Shown here: piece after piece, positions 43,832 through 54,055 of the stretch | Layout: each line of letters begins with the position of its first letter | Numbering within the stretch: the first letter of the stretch is position 1 | Assembly (NCBI GenBank): GCA_036245525.1 | Contig: BTPG01000002.1 | Location: 127,393,076-127,457,075 of the forward strand | Source of the DNA: Semisulcospira habei | Taxonomy: Eukaryota > Mollusca > Gastropoda > Semisulcospiridae | Length of the DNA stretch: 64,000 nt | Direction: 5' to 3' | Notes under the pieces: model-generated | Databases searched by the model: none | The model's input: only the letters and a program-made list of their open reading frames with translations | What the model was told of the DNA's origin: nothing | Translations under genes and position numbers: made by a program

Positions 43832-44034
43832 AAATATGCATTTGCAGTTAGAAGAAATCTTTCTATTAGTACTAGCACTGAACAGATACAATTAAAACTG
43901 TTGCTGCAATTAGCCAGAGAGGATCCATATGTCACACATATTATATCATTCATATTAAAGTTGAACCCTAAATCTTCTTAGAAGCTCGTCCTAGGAAATA
44001 GTTCTTAAAACTGACATAACTGAACGACGAGAAC

Positions 44035-44530
44035 AAGAGGCAAGCCGGACTCATGAAGATCTATTAGCATGACTCTTGCTGATGTAGTTTCTGCAGCTTA
44101 AGAATTCAACCCTAATAATTAGCGTTTCCACATTTATTTTTGTAAGAGCGTATCACAATTGATTATAGAAGTTACTCCTTGGATATAGACATTAAAATGA
44201 CAATTAAACTCAGCAGCAATTGCAGGGACTGCTGAGGATAATTATATGCCTATTGCAAATGTCCTTCTCAAGTCAAGAATTTTCTCTAAATCGTCGTCCT
44301 ATAACAGAGGCCTCAGATAAAACTGACACGTACAAAAGACAACAGCTATTGCGGGATCTCATGAGGATCTATGCCACATGCAGATGCGTGCCCGCTTGCA
44401 GGGAGAAAGTCTAACTCTGCGTCTATTAAATTGAAATACGAAAGACAACCGCCTTTGCGGTCGGTGACTCATGAGGGTCAATGCTTTGTGCAGATGCGTT
44501 CCTGCAGTTCAGACGTTAACCCTAAATTTT
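44035..44530. repeat. Array of decayed HP-B right halves
   Basis: Strings of the form ACTCATGAAGATCTATT (44050), GGGACTGCTGAGGATAATTA (44224), GGGATCTCATGAGGATCTATG (44352) and GGTGACTCATGAGGGTCAATG (44463) follow one another at roughly 110-170 bp spacing. The last two are followed by TGCAGATGCGT-like sequence. This looks like an old tandem amplification. Confidence 0.55.
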
Positions 44531-44709
44531 CTCAGTCGCAGAGGAGAGGCTGTAAAATTGGACATTTTAATGCGGTACACGCCATTTGAAAAAGAAACGA
44601 AGGGGCTCAATCTTTACATGTCTTTGAGACATTCCCTCGAACCTGAGTGCGAAATATGTGTAAAATCTGCCGCTCTGGGAAATCTCATGACAAGTGCCTT
44701 TTAAGATGC

Positions 44710-44779
44710 TTAACTCCCTTGTGCATGCAGACACCGGTACTGTAAACAGTATGGGTGGCCGCAACCACAAGAGGGTTAA
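44710..44779. mobile_element. Miniature TTAA hairpin, 70 bp
   Basis: TTAACTCCCTTGTG and CACAAGAGGGTTAA are the ends. The inside pairs ACCGGTACTGT with ACAGTATGGGT. It is a very small relative in architecture of HP-A to HP-E, with no sequence relation beyond the end. Confidence 0.6.
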
Positions 44780-44928
44780 GATCTAACTTGAAAAACTTAA
44801 TTGCAACGAGCCCTGCTGTTTATTTTTTATGTAATAGACGTTTGATAAATAAATCACTTGTCTAGGGATTTTATTTTTTTTACAAACTCCTTTTCTGCCG
44901 GGAGAAAGTGAATACGATCCAACTGCAT

Positions 44929-45001
44929 GAGACATAGATCTTCATAAATCTTCATAAGCCCCCGCAGTCGCGGGAGCTCATGAAGATCTGTGCCTCTTGC
45001 C
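44929..45001. repeat. HP-B hairpin with left-arm duplication
   Basis: ATCTTCATAA is duplicated in the left arm. The right arm GAAGATCTGTGCCTCTTGC is normal. Confidence 0.8.
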
Positions 45002-45165
45002 TGACACCACTTTGTGTCCATGTTGCCCAAGTTTTGACGATTGAGGTTGAATTAAGAAACATTGCAGACGCACAGCACAGTCTGTTCCCAGAGTTAGGGA
45101 CTAGGTGAACTGGATACTGCGGGCATCCGGGGAAAGTTTAATTGTAGTTACGTGTGGAATTATTA

Positions 45166-45336
45166 TTTTATACTGAGCAACATTTTGTTTGATATAGTGC
45201 CGATAACAGGCAGATGTGATTACGAGACCCGAATCAAAATGTCCGAGTCGTAAGATGATGACATTTTATTCGGGTCAAGTAATCACATCTGTTGGTTATC
45301 GGCTCTATATCAAGCAAAATGTTGCTCAATATAATT
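45166..45336. mobile_element. HP-N palindrome, copy 2, uninterrupted
   Basis: TATACTGAGCAACATTTTGT and its near-complement at the right, inner GATGTGATTACGAGACCCG. Serves as an empty-site comparison for 38958-39336. Confidence 0.8.
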
Positions 45337-45354
45337 TATGTACCCATTCCAAAA

Positions 45355-45395
45355 CAAACAAAACAAAACAAAACAAAACAAAACAAAACAAAACT
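45355..45395. repeat. (AAAAC)n microsatellite
   Basis: Eight AAAAC-type units. Confidence 0.9.
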
Positions 45396-46092
45396 TTAAT
45401 TTTGCGGCTGATTGCGGTGTTCATACAAAACACACGAATGGCAGACGAATGCATATCGTTGTCGACTCAGCGCGTAGATTTCATCTGACTACGAGTATGT
45501 CCAGTGTTTTGTATAACCGTATGTGTTACTGGGTAAATTCTACTTGTTACTAGATCTCGCATAATTGCAGAAAATGCCGGCAAGTTTGTTTAATTTAGTC
45601 CTTTTCTAAGGTTGCCGATATCGCCAGCTGACATCTCGTCAATTTCACTAGTCAATCCAGCGACTCGCACGTTTCCTGGCGTCTGTTCTTCGTTCGTGTT
45701 TATGTATAGGATATAAATTTAGAGCGTTCGTACACATTAAGAAGTATTTAATTGCTACTACATATAAGAAACTTGTTAATGTTGCCGTATGAAAATATTT
45801 CGCGTTTCCGTTTTGAAAAAGGCACGTATCGTCAAGATCGTATATTGGCGAGCAAGGGATTTTGGAAAGGGAAGTAAATCAAACAAATTCATTGAATATT
45901 AATTTGCTTGTTATACAATATATCAATACATGTGTCAAAGAAGGAAACACTTTATGGAGTGGGTACATAGTCCGATGGGTCCTTCGCGTGTTGTCATGAC
46001 CATTTTGGTATTTAGGTCCAGCGAGCCTGTTGGTTTGTTTAAAAGGCGCATGCATGATATAGACTTTCTCTTGGCATTTACATTTCTCTGTA
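45396..46092. other. Intergenic, no gene recognised
   Basis: Plain sequence with no repeat family recognised. Confidence 0.5.
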
Positions 46093-46200
46093 TATACTGA
46101 CGAGCAAAACAAATGCGACATTATTGGAATCAGCGGAAACACTAAAGAGGGTTCCGGTGATTCTAACTGTAATGTTGCATTTCTTTTGCTCGTCAGTGTA
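46093..46200. mobile_element. HP-H mariner-like MITE, copy 2
   Basis: Ends TATACTGACGAGCAAAACAA and TTTCTTTTGCTCGTCAGTGTA. The interior pairs around CGGAAACACTAAAGAGGGTTCCG. Confidence 0.75.
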
Positions 46201-46389
46201 TTTACACACAAATCTTGTAAACTAATACTGACTAGCAGATATCATTTGTTTGATCAGAATGTGAATTATTGTGCACCAGCGAGCGTGTATCAAAGTTGTA
46301 ATTGATCTGAGCTTTCCGCTATACCCGGAGAGGGGTTAAATGAAAACAAAAACTTTTGACTTGAACTTAGACAAAAAGAGGGAATTCTT

Positions 46390-46488
46390 CTAACCCTTTG
46401 CGTATCGGTAGCGGTTTTAGTCGCGAGTCGCGATGATTCCGGCAGGAATCATCGCGACTAAAACCGCTACCGATACGCAAAGGGTTAA
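46390..46488. mobile_element. HP-C hairpin MITE, complete
   Basis: It runs from CTAA to TTAA. A full-length palindrome CCCTTTGCGTATCGGTAGCG and complement, with a small duplication GTCGCGAGTCGCG in the left arm. Confidence 0.85.
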
Positions 46489-47095
46489 TGTAAGAGTTAT
46501 TTTTCGTGCTTTTCTAAGTCTCTCAGTCAAACAATAATTTTTTAAAAAGTCAAAAAGAAAAAAAAAAAATCAGAGAAGTTTGACTGCATGGCTGTCGTGT
46601 TTTTTAATCAGACGAGAAATAACCGCAGTTGAAATGAATGTTATTTTTCGTCTGTGCACTATTTCCGGCCATCGTACCAAAGGTGCTGAAACGCTGCCAT
46701 GTAGAGGTACAAGGGAAAGTCCATTTTTGGGGGAGAAAAAGCAATAACTTCAGTGTATTATTGAATGACAATACAAATTTTGTTTTCACGAAAATAAACA
46801 TTGCCGTCTTTTCCTTTCAAAGGACGAAAGTGCGCAGATCGTTCAGATTTAGCCTGCTGGTATTATGGCGGAAAAGCTTGTAGAAGTGCGTTGGAATATA
46901 TACATTTCTATATCAGTTTCGGGCAGTAGAAACACACACACGCACGCAGGCATCCACCCACGCACGCACGCACACACACACACACACACACGCTCGCACG
47001 CGCTGACCGAAAACTATAAAATCAGTCAGTTCAATTTTCAGTTGTATTACCTCGTCTATGCTCGTCAAACATAAACAGCACGTGAAATGTACATT
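46489..47095. other. Intergenic; short CA repeat
   Basis: CACACACGCACG repeat at 46930-46997. No gene recognised. Confidence 0.5.
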
Positions 47096-47190
47096 CCCCA
47101 ATGCGCAAAAGGCCACCGGGCCGACGACGGCCGTGCGCGGGCCAACGGCGGCCGACGTCGGCCCGATGGCCTTTTGCGCATAGGGTTCAC
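47096..47190. repeat. HP-F hairpin
   Basis: CCCAATGCGCAAAAGGCC pairs with GGCCTTTTGCGCATAGG. The inside is CpG-rich (GGGCCGACGACGG and GGCCGACGTCGGCCC). Confidence 0.75.
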
Positions 47191-47325
47191 TTTGGCCACA
47201 TAATTAGAAGGAGTACTTCCCTTTAGAAAGTAGACAAAACACAGAACAGGTCAGCAAACCACAATAACAAGCGTAGTAGTGCCTCACCTCGTGTAGGCAA
47301 TATTAGTCTTAGTAATGAAAATAAG

Positions 47326-47412
47326 TTACCGCTGACGGTAACGCTTTTTATCGAGGTGATTCCTGCAGGACTGAATCACCTCGGCGCTAAGCGGCTATCG
47401 ACGTCCAAAGCC
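47326..47412. repeat. HP-C element, diverged
   Basis: GTAACGCTTTTTATCGAGGTG and TCCTGCAGGACTGAATCACCTC keep the HP-C layout with changed bases. Confidence 0.55.
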
Positions 47413-47635
47413 ATCAACATTTCTTTCGAATAACAAATCGGTGAACCGGTTGTTCAAACATTAGGTAATGAATGCAATTGATTTGTAAGTGTTGTCACCT
47501 TAATTTACAGGCTGAAAATTAATTCTACAGTAAAACCTGTTTTGCGCATCCGCCTTTTCTGCAAGAAATAAGTGGTGTTAAAACACAGGTGGCCTCTCAC
47601 GACAAGTCTTGAAGGACAAACAGTGCCACCTGTCT

Positions 47636-47880
47636 TGAACCCATTATATCCTTAGGCTGATTAAAAAAAAAAAAACACCTGAAAAACAAACACAAAAAAA
47701 CCCCAACCATATTGCTTATTGTCCTATGATGCTACGTTCCAAATTAGGAGACAGATCGACCATTTTAGTTCAAAGCCGTGGAGCCAGAATAGCCTCAGGC
47801 GCCGATCTATTCTGGCGCCACTCTTGAGCTATCAGTCAAATTTATTTCAAGAAATAGTGTGAAAATGAAAAAGGGTTTAA
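47636..47880. mobile_element. HP-A element (A4 type), hairpin decayed
   Basis: It runs from TGAACCCATTATATCC to AAAAAGGGTTTAA. The hairpin has lost part of one arm (AATAGCCTCAGGCGCC). Confidence 0.7.
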
Positions 47881-47903
47881 GACCATCATATAGGTGACTG
47901 TCC

Positions 47904-48095
47904 TTAATCCCTTACATCCTGAGGCAGATTAAAAAAAAAAACAAAAATGCTTATAGTCCTATGAAGCTACCTTTCAGATTAGGAAACAGATCGACCATTT
48001 TAGTTCAAGGGTGGTGCCAGAATAGCTTGGCGCCTCAGGCGCCAAGCTATTCTGGCACCACCCTTGAACTATCGTAGTCAAACTTATTTCAAGCA
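47904..48095. mobile_element. HP-A hairpin MITE (A4 type), right end lost
   Basis: Left TTAATCCCTTACATCCTGAG and a perfect hairpin at 47997-48078 with centre GGCGCCTCAGGCGCC. The right terminus is absent. Confidence 0.8.
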
Positions 48096-48423
48096 ATAGG
48101 CTGACTGTAGTCACCTGAATGGTGGTCTTTAACGACAGGTGACCTCTCATTAGGATGGTCGCTCAAAACAGGTTCCGCTGTACCGGCATGGGCGGATTCT
48201 ACAAGGGAGTGGGATGGGAGAGGTATCCAAATAGGCGACGCACAAAAAAAGAAAGCGGGTGCACACAGGGCGGGGGTGTGAGGAGGGGGTCAGGGTGCAG
48301 GCGGACCGGGGGAAGAGGGGGGGGGGGGGGGGGCTTCACAAGGGGGAGGTGTTTTACACAGCTGTACACATTCTTTTGTATCACAATGCAAGGATCAGCA
48401 TAACGTAACATGACATAATGTAC

Positions 48424-48498
48424 TTAACCCTTTGGCCGCCGGGAGCGCTTTTTTTTTGTCGCGATGATTCCTCGCGATACCGGCGACTAAAGGGTTGA
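48424..48498. mobile_element. HP-C element, shortened
   Basis: TTAACCCTTTGGCCGCCGG at the left and CCGGCGACTAAAGGGTTGA at the right. The right half of the central palindrome is partly deleted. It is one base from the HP-E at 48500. Confidence 0.75.
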
Positions 48499-48499
48499 C

Positions 48500-48582
48500 T
48501 TAACCCCTTGATTGCTGCTGACGACACCGCTCGCCGGAAAAGACGCTGCAAGTGGTATCGCCACTAGCAGTCGAGCGGTTAA
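48500..48582. mobile_element. HP-E element, complete
   Basis: TTAACCCCTTGATTGCTGC at the left and TAGCAGTCGAGCGGTTAA at the right. Interior CGCCGGAAAAGACGC. Confidence 0.75.
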
Positions 48583-48599
48583 ACTAAAAGGTGCGCTGG

Positions 48600-48662
48600 T
48601 TTGTGATTTTGAACCTTGCGGTTTTAAGCCATACAGTTCTAAAATCACAGACAAGCACACGG
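48600..48662. repeat. HP-J hairpin, diverged
   Basis: GGTTTGTGATTTTGAACC pairs with AGTTCTAAAATCACAGAC, followed by AAGCACAC. Confidence 0.65.
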
Positions 48663-48763
48663 GTAAACAGTTTTTCGACAGGACAGCAGTAACATCGTGT
48701 ACGATTGTACTCCACGTATAAAACACAAGATGCAGCATGAACACACAAACAATATGATGTCAA

Positions 48764-49004
48764 TTAACTCATTCATGCCCGGCGCAAAGTGCTTCCCAAA
48801 TTTTGGAGGCGTCGTCTGACGACTATGCGCCTGTTGCGCCTGCTGTAGTGCGTCAGGGCTGAGTGGGGTAACAAGAACAGCTGAAAACCGTAAAACGACA
48901 TAATCTGGCACTACCCTTGAATTATCATGGTCGATCCATCTCCTGCTGTAGTGCGTCAGGGCTGAGTGGGGTAACAAGAACAGCTGAAAACCGTAAAACG
49001 ACAT
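48764..49004. mobile_element. Rearranged HP-A element (A2 type) with direct duplication
   Basis: The left flank is intact from TTAACTCATTCATGCCC, but the hairpin is missing at 48836-48840. A 63-bp block starting CCTGCTGTAGTGCGTCAGG occurs at 48839-48901 and again at 48942-49004. The 40 bp between them carry the right hairpin arm (TCTGGCACTACCCTTG). Confidence 0.8.
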
Positions 49005-49479
49005 TTTTTTCTTTTCTGTTTAAGTCATGTTCTTAGATCATTGGAATTTTTAAAATTCATCTTTCATTTCTTTCTATTCGATGTCAATGATTTTCTCGAA
49101 ACCTTGCGTTGCTAGGGTAACGATTTACATGAAATGGTCGACAATGGTCGACAATTTGCTTTTTTAGAGTTAAAAAATCGGTAATTTCAACAAGGCACAA
49201 AATGATTTTCCGCCAGGAACCAAATGTCTCAAGAAACCCTTTTGCGGCAGTCCTTCAAAGAAAATAGAATTGGTGCCAAATTGTATGCAGCACCTATAAT
49301 CTATAATATATTTCCTCTGTTGCAAGCCTGAGTTATAAAATCAGATTGTGTGTTACTGTTGCTTTAGTTGTAACAGTTTTCGTCCAAGATGGTCAGTGTT
49401 TTTTTGTTTTTTTTAAAATCACGTTTATAAACCAAACAATATTTGAACAACACCGTCATCTACACAGAGCGAGACAAAC
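49005..49479. other. Intergenic, nothing recognised
   Basis: AT-rich, with no repeat family recognised. No canonical AATAAA on the minus strand was found between here and the FoxL1 stop. Confidence 0.45.
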
Positions 49480-49908
49480 TTATAGGCGTACACAGACACA
49501 CATGTATACAATATACATGAACACCCGAACGCATCCTTGTAAACAATCATATATACAAACGTACGCACAAACTAACCAACACCAACACATAATGTGCTCG
49601 TACGCGCAAACTAACCAACACATATAATATACATAATCGTGTGCAGGTCTGTGATCAGAAATCAAAAACCCGCGCACACATCTGCCCGTGCAGCGTAAGA
49701 GATAACAGGAAGTTCGATTCATACTCAAAACATAGACGCATACCCGCAAACATACCAACAGACAGATACTATCGTGTGCTGGTCTGTAAACCAGAATAAA
49801 AAACCCGCACACACATCTGCACGCGCAGCGAAAGAGATAATAAGAAATTCGCGTCATACTCAAAACAGAGACGCATACCCGCAGACGTACCAACACACAG
49901 ACACTAGC
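49480..49908. repeat. Diverged tandem repeat, about 135-bp period
   Basis: The segment with ACCCGCRCACACATCTGC, GCGAAAGAGATAA and CATACTCAAAACA is repeated about 135 bp apart (about 49660-49795 and 49796-49925), with weaker copies upstream. It contains HP-J-like GTGTGCTGGTCTGTAA at each period. Confidence 0.7.
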
Positions 49909-49980
49909 GTGTGCTGGTCTGTAATTCTGGACCTTCCGGCTGGAAGCCGGAAGGTCCAAAATCACAGACCAGCACACATA
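49909..49980. repeat. HP-J hairpin, near-perfect
   Basis: GTGTGCTGGTCTGTAATTC and GGACCTTCCGGCTGGAAGCC with complements. It ends the tandem repeat and lies about 40 bp beyond the FoxL1 stop codon. Confidence 0.8.
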
Positions 49981-50021
49981 TCTACTGCTTAATAAAATAC
50001 CAGGAAGTTCCCAGCATGGTC

Positions 50022-51107
50022 CTAAGTTGATGGGTGCATGGAACTAGGCGAGGACGTCGTGAAGGGAAAGGCGACAGTGGAGTCGATGCCACGCCCCACG
50101 GTGACGGGAGGAAACACAAAAGACCCCGCAGCGAAGGACAGAGGGTGGGGGTAACCGCCGGGAAAGGCCGCCCCGGCCCTCGGAGAAGAGTACATCAGGT
50201 GCGAGAGCGGGCCTCCCGGGGCTACCCCCCCGTAAAAGGCCGGTGACATGCCCCCCAAGCGAGGGTCGCACAGGCGCGGCAACAGCGCGAACGACATGTC
50301 CAACGTGTTGGTCTTGAGGTCGATGATCTTGGGCGGAGGGGTGGGGATCTTGTCGAAAATGTCCGGCTTCTTGGAGGGAGTTCTCTCCCCTGGTCCATCC
50401 TTCCCAGATCGCTTGGCAACTTCCGGTTTGGACTCGGTCTTGCCGATGAGGTTGTCGATGAAAAAAGAATGGGAGATTCTGGGAGTGGAGATGGGGGACA
50501 CAACTTGCACCGGGCGCTTCAAGTCAGCGGGGACATTTCTGTCAGTAGAGGATTTGTTTTCTTCAGTGTCAGAACTCAGGTCAGTGACTGGGAAACTTGT
50601 GTCAGAAACTGTCGCGTGTGTGTGCCCAGCTTCTGCCCTGTCCAATGAATCCTCTTCGGATCTCTGCGGCGGAGACACCGCACTGCGGCAGTGCCTCAGC
50701 TCAGCATCCACTGCTGCCACAGCTTTGGCAGCCGCTGCCGCCACGTCATCCATAGTGCTGACGTCAATGCTTACGTCACAATCATCACCGTCATCACTGA
50801 TATCCTCCAAGCACATGTCTCTCCCTTCTGAGTCATCGCACTCTTCGCTGACTCTGTCGTCCTCGTGGCGGCTGTGGTACGTCACACTCTCATCATTATC
50901 CCCCTCTAGATCCTCCCTAAGTTCGCTCCCTTGGGATGATTGTCTCCCTTTGTCGCTGCCCTTGATGGCTGATAGGTGGAGTGGCTTGCCAGGTACCTTA
51001 ACTCTGCGCTTCCGGCGGCGGTAGTTCCCGTTCTCGAACATTTCCTCACAATCCGGGTCCAGCGTCCAGTAGTTGCCTTTCCCTGGCTTGCCCTTCTCTC
51101 TCGGCAC
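50022..51107 (-). CDS. FoxL1: FoxL1-type forkhead transcription factor, exon 3 (C-terminal)
   Basis: This exon encodes residues 126-486 and the TAG stop (50022-50024). The acceptor TGTACAG directly precedes GTGCCGAGAG, continuing FVK from exon 2 in phase 0. It completes the forkhead domain with [18 protein letters not shown] and [15 protein letters not shown], which is wing 2 and the basic tail typical of FoxL1 rather than FoxC (SFLRRRRR) or FoxL2 (EKGNYRRRRR). After this come an acidic stretch (about 186-245), an alanine run (248-252), and SFFIDNLIG (339-347), an eh1-like Groucho-binding motif known in several Fox proteins. The C-terminus is Gly/Pro/Ser-rich. FoxL1 binds DNA in the nucleus and is known as a mesodermal and gut-associated regulator. 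No canonical AATAAA was found downstream. Codon use is ordinary and the frame is intact. Confidence 0.92.
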   Translation of the reverse strand: MPREKGKPGKGNYWTLDPDCEEMFENGNYRRRKRRVKVPGKPLHLSAIKGSDKGRQSSQGSELREDLEGDNDESVTYHSRHEDDRVSEECDDSEGRDMCLEDISDDGDDCDVSIDVSTMDDVAAAAAKAVAAVDAELRHCRSAVSPPQRSEEDSLDRAEAGHTHATVSDTSFPVTDLSSDTEENKSSTDRNVPADLKRPVQVVSPISTPRISHSFFIDNLIGKTESKPEVAKRSGKDGPGERTPSKKPDIFDKIPTPPPKIIDLKTNTLDMSFALLPRLCDPRLGGMSPAFYGGVAPGGPLSHLMYSSPRAGAAFPGGYPHPLSFAAGSFVFPPVTVGRGIDSTVAFPFTTSSPSSMHPST

Positions 51108-51220
51108 CTGTACACAGGACACAAAGGTACCGTGACAATAAATAACGCCGTGAAATCTGAACAGCACTACCCATTGACTGCCCCCCCCCCCCCCGCCCCC
51201 CAAATTGAACAATATCCAAC

Positions 51221-51289
51221 TGCAAGAGGTATAGATCCTCATGATCCCCCGCAGTCGCGAGGGGCTCATGAGGATCTATACCTCTTGCT
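51221..51289. repeat. HP-B hairpin in FoxL1 intron 2
   Basis: TGCAAGAGGTATAGATCCTC with its exact complement. Centre CCCCCGCAGTCGCGAGGGG. A C-run (51181-51200) lies just before it. Confidence 0.9.
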
Positions 51290-51699
51290 GACGCCACTTT
51301 GAATCCCTTTACGGTCGGGGCTCTTTGAGGTTAAATTTACTATGATTTCCAAAAAACGGCTAACTAGTTCGCGGCTACTTGTCGCATATCATGATCTGGA
51401 ATGCAGGTGTTAGCCGTGTTTTGTCAATTACTTAATTTCATTTTTGGTCTATTTATCTTATTTTATTGTTTTAATTTTTGAATGTCATTATCTACTGTTG
51501 TTTCATTCGCGAAATTTTTTCAATCCAGATCGTTTCATTTGAGGCGATTAAAAAAAATCATATTTTGTAATACTTTGCAGGCATTTGTGGACAAAGAAGT
51601 CTTTTATTCCAACTGCTGTCTCGCTTTTGAACTCTTGTTTATAACGACGTGATATATAATGTGTGATCTACGTAACATTACTTCCCATCTTGTGAAGAC

Positions 51700-52292
51700 G
51701 TCAATTTCAGTTCAGTTCAGTTGAGCCGTTCAGTTGAGTTTAGTTGAATTTAGTTGAGTTTAGTTGAGTTTAGTTTAGTTGAGTTTAGAATGAAGTAAAG
51801 CTGTTATCGCAAAGGTTTCATGTGAAAAGAAAACAGAAAATAGAGGTTGGAAACCCTTTAACTGAGTTAGAAACATGAAACACGGCGTTTCTGATCAAAG
51901 ATCCTTCTTCTCGGTGATCTCCGTATCACCGAAAAGAAAGACCTTTGATCCGAAACGTTGTGTTTCATGTTTCTAACGTAGCGAGTTTTCAACATCTATT
52001 TTCTGTTCAGTTTAGTTTCGTTTCGTTTCGTTTCGTTCAGTTCAATTTAATTTAATTTAATTTAATTTAATTTAGTTTAGGTTAGGTTAGGTTAGGTTTA
52101 GTTTAATTTAATTTAGTTTAGTTTAGTTTAGTTTAATTTAGTTTAGTTTAGTTTAATTTAATTTAATTTAGTTTTAAAAAAAAGAAAAGGGGAGACTGCC
52201 AGTGCTAATATTTTAGGAAGGTTACAAAGTAAAGTAAAGTAAAGTAAAGTTTAGTTTAGTTTAGTTTAGTTTAGTTTAGTTTAGTTTAGTTG
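51700..52292. repeat. (TTTAG)n and related pentanucleotide tracts
   Basis: TTCAG, TTTAG, TTGAG, TTTCG and TTTAA units in blocks, interrupted by the HP-Q palindrome. Three TTAGG units near 52081 are part of this drift. Confidence 0.9.
51815..52009. repeat. HP-Q palindrome
   Basis: ACAGAAAATAGAGGTTGGAAA pairs with TTTTCAACATCTATTTTCTG, and GAAACATGAAACACGGCG pairs with the right arm. Centre near CTTCTCGGTGATCTCCG. Confidence 0.8.
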
Positions 52293-52299
52293 TTTTGAT

Positions 52300-52513
52300 T
52301 TAACTCATTCAGCCCGACGGCCGTATTTCCCAAATTTTGGAGGCGTCCTCTAATGACTATGCACCAGTTGCAGGAGATGGATCGACCATGATAATTCAAG
52401 GGCAGTGCCAGATTAGCTTGGCGCCGACAGGCGCCAAGCTAATCTGGCACTACCCTTGAATTATCATGGTCGATCCATCTCCTGCTGTAGTGCGTCAGGG
52501 CTGAATGGATTAC
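52300..52513. mobile_element. HP-A hairpin MITE (A2 type)
   Basis: It runs from TTAA to TTAC. A well preserved copy with outer CTCATTCAGCCCGACGG and GGGCTGAATGG. Hairpin arms differ at one site (GGGCAGTG against CACTACCC). Confidence 0.9.
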
Positions 52514-52628
52514 AGCGCCAGATCAGTGACGGCAGATTGTGTTCTCTCCGTTCGTTGTTAATTCGGCAACACCAAAATGGTCTATCTTTCAGTCCTAGGA
52601 ACGCGGGTTCAAAGTGGTGTCAGGTCGG

Positions 52629-52738
52629 CAAGAGGCAAAGATCTTCATGAGCCCCCGCAACTGCGGGGGGGGGGGGGGGGGGGTGGGGCAGGGGGGGGGG
52701 GACGGGGGACTCATGAGGATGTATACCTCTTTTGCAGG
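52629..52738. repeat. HP-B hairpin with G-run expansion in the loop
   Basis: The left arm GCAAGAGGCAAAGATCTTC and right arm GGATGTATACCTCTTTTGC flank a loop in which CTGCGGGGG has grown to about 45 bp of G-rich sequence. Confidence 0.8.
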
Positions 52739-52866
52739 TGTGTGGTGTTCAGATCTTCTCGGCACTGAGACGGGTTCAGCTCGGCTAAAATATGCTTTTC
52801 TGGTTACTAAAGGTGTCACGCCGAGTTTCAATGCTTCCGACTAAACAAAACCGCGACACGGCCTAA

Positions 52867-53412
52867 AGGCCCCCCCCCCCCCCCACCCCCCCCCCCCCCA
52901 CCCCCAAACCCCCCCCCCCCCCCCCGCCCACATGCTGGTTGTGCCCCGATTTTGAAGCCGATTCCGATCCGATTGCAATCGGATGACGTCATATATCCGA
53001 TCCGATCCCAATCGGCTGGGAATCGGGTGTCTAGAACCTGCTCTATTTTTCCGATCCGAATCGGCCCCGATTGTAAGCTTCAACCAATCATAGCGCGTCT
53101 CGCAAAGCATGTCGTTTCAGTTTAAAAATGGCGGAAGATCAGTACCACCTTCGTTGCCGATGTTTCGCCCGCCTCTTCCCGAATATGATGCAAAACTGCT
53201 GATAATGCAAGCACATCATCACTGTCAAAACTAGCAACCATTTCGCTGAACAGGTACGACCTTGATCTTCGATTCAAACCGGTCGGCTAAAAAAAAAAAG
53301 TCGGGGAATGTGTGGCAGTGCGCACGTTTTTGTAGTCCGGTCCGATCACACTCCGATCAGTTCGAAACTGCTCGAGAATCGGCCTCAAAATTGGGCATGT
53401 GTGGCGGGGCCT
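52867..53412. mobile_element. Harbinger-like non-autonomous element, copy 2, inverted
   Basis: The reverse complement of 406-915 in general layout. The right end GTGGCGGGGCCT matches. The left AGGCCCC is followed by about 55 bp of C-runs before CCCACATGCTGG. Flanks TAA (52864-52866) and GAA (53413-53415) are a degraded duplication. The internal frame (minus, about 53240-53125) repeats SFDSDDVLALSAVLHHIREE. Confidence 0.65.
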
Positions 53413-53696
53413 GAAGGTCAAAGGGTTAATCAACACATGACGGGCGCCCGACACCTTATTGTTAAAGATGCCACCACATTTACTCGACACCCCAATCATC
53501 AAATGAACGACGTCGGCCTGAGTAGGGTGAGTTTCTCTTTTTGAGACGCCTTTTCGGCCGGCTTGAGCTTAGATTGTTCCATACAGTCACACCCTACGTC
53601 CAATTCTGTAGATGCTGAGGATAGGGTGACTGACTTGATAGCACAAAGCCGATAGTGTCCGATTGCCTTGGCGTTTTCATCTCTAGTCATTATAGG
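53413..53696. other. Intronic, nothing recognised
   Basis: Plain sequence in FoxL1 intron 2. Confidence 0.4.
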
Positions 53697-53799
53697 CTAA
53701 CCCTGTGACTGCTAATTCGGCGGAAAAGACGCGCCAGTAACTTTATACGCTTTTTTTTTCCCGCCCGAGCAGTATCGCCATTAGCAGTCAAGGGGTTAA
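53697..53799. mobile_element. HP-E element, complete
   Basis: It runs from CTAACCCTGTGACTGCTAAT to ATTAGCAGTCAAGGGGTTAA, a terminal repeat of 20 bp with few mismatches. Interior GGCGGAAAAGACGCGCC, with a T-run in the loop. Confidence 0.85.
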
Positions 53800-54055
53800 T
53801 ATGATCTATTAGCGTGGCTTTCTCGTCAGTTAGTATAATTTGGGTCAGCTTGGTTTAGTGTCAGGTCCTCACCTCAACCCAGACGTAAGGCATACGGGTA
53901 GTCAACGCTAGTTTTACTGTAGTTCTTCCCGGCTATAACAAATATTTTTAGAGGAATTCGGATATTTTTTTCTCTCTTTATTTTGTATTTGTACACTGCT
54001 CTAAGGCTTTTAACATTCGACTCTCGGTGTGAGAAAAATGACTCGACCGCATCAT

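Noticed and set aside
50248..51024. 258-codon plus-strand frame
   Set aside because: Antisense shadow of FoxL1 exon 3.
52070..52100. TTAGG telomere-like repeats
   Set aside because: Only three units inside a drifting TTTAG/TTTAA microsatellite. Mollusc telomeres are known as TTAGGG.
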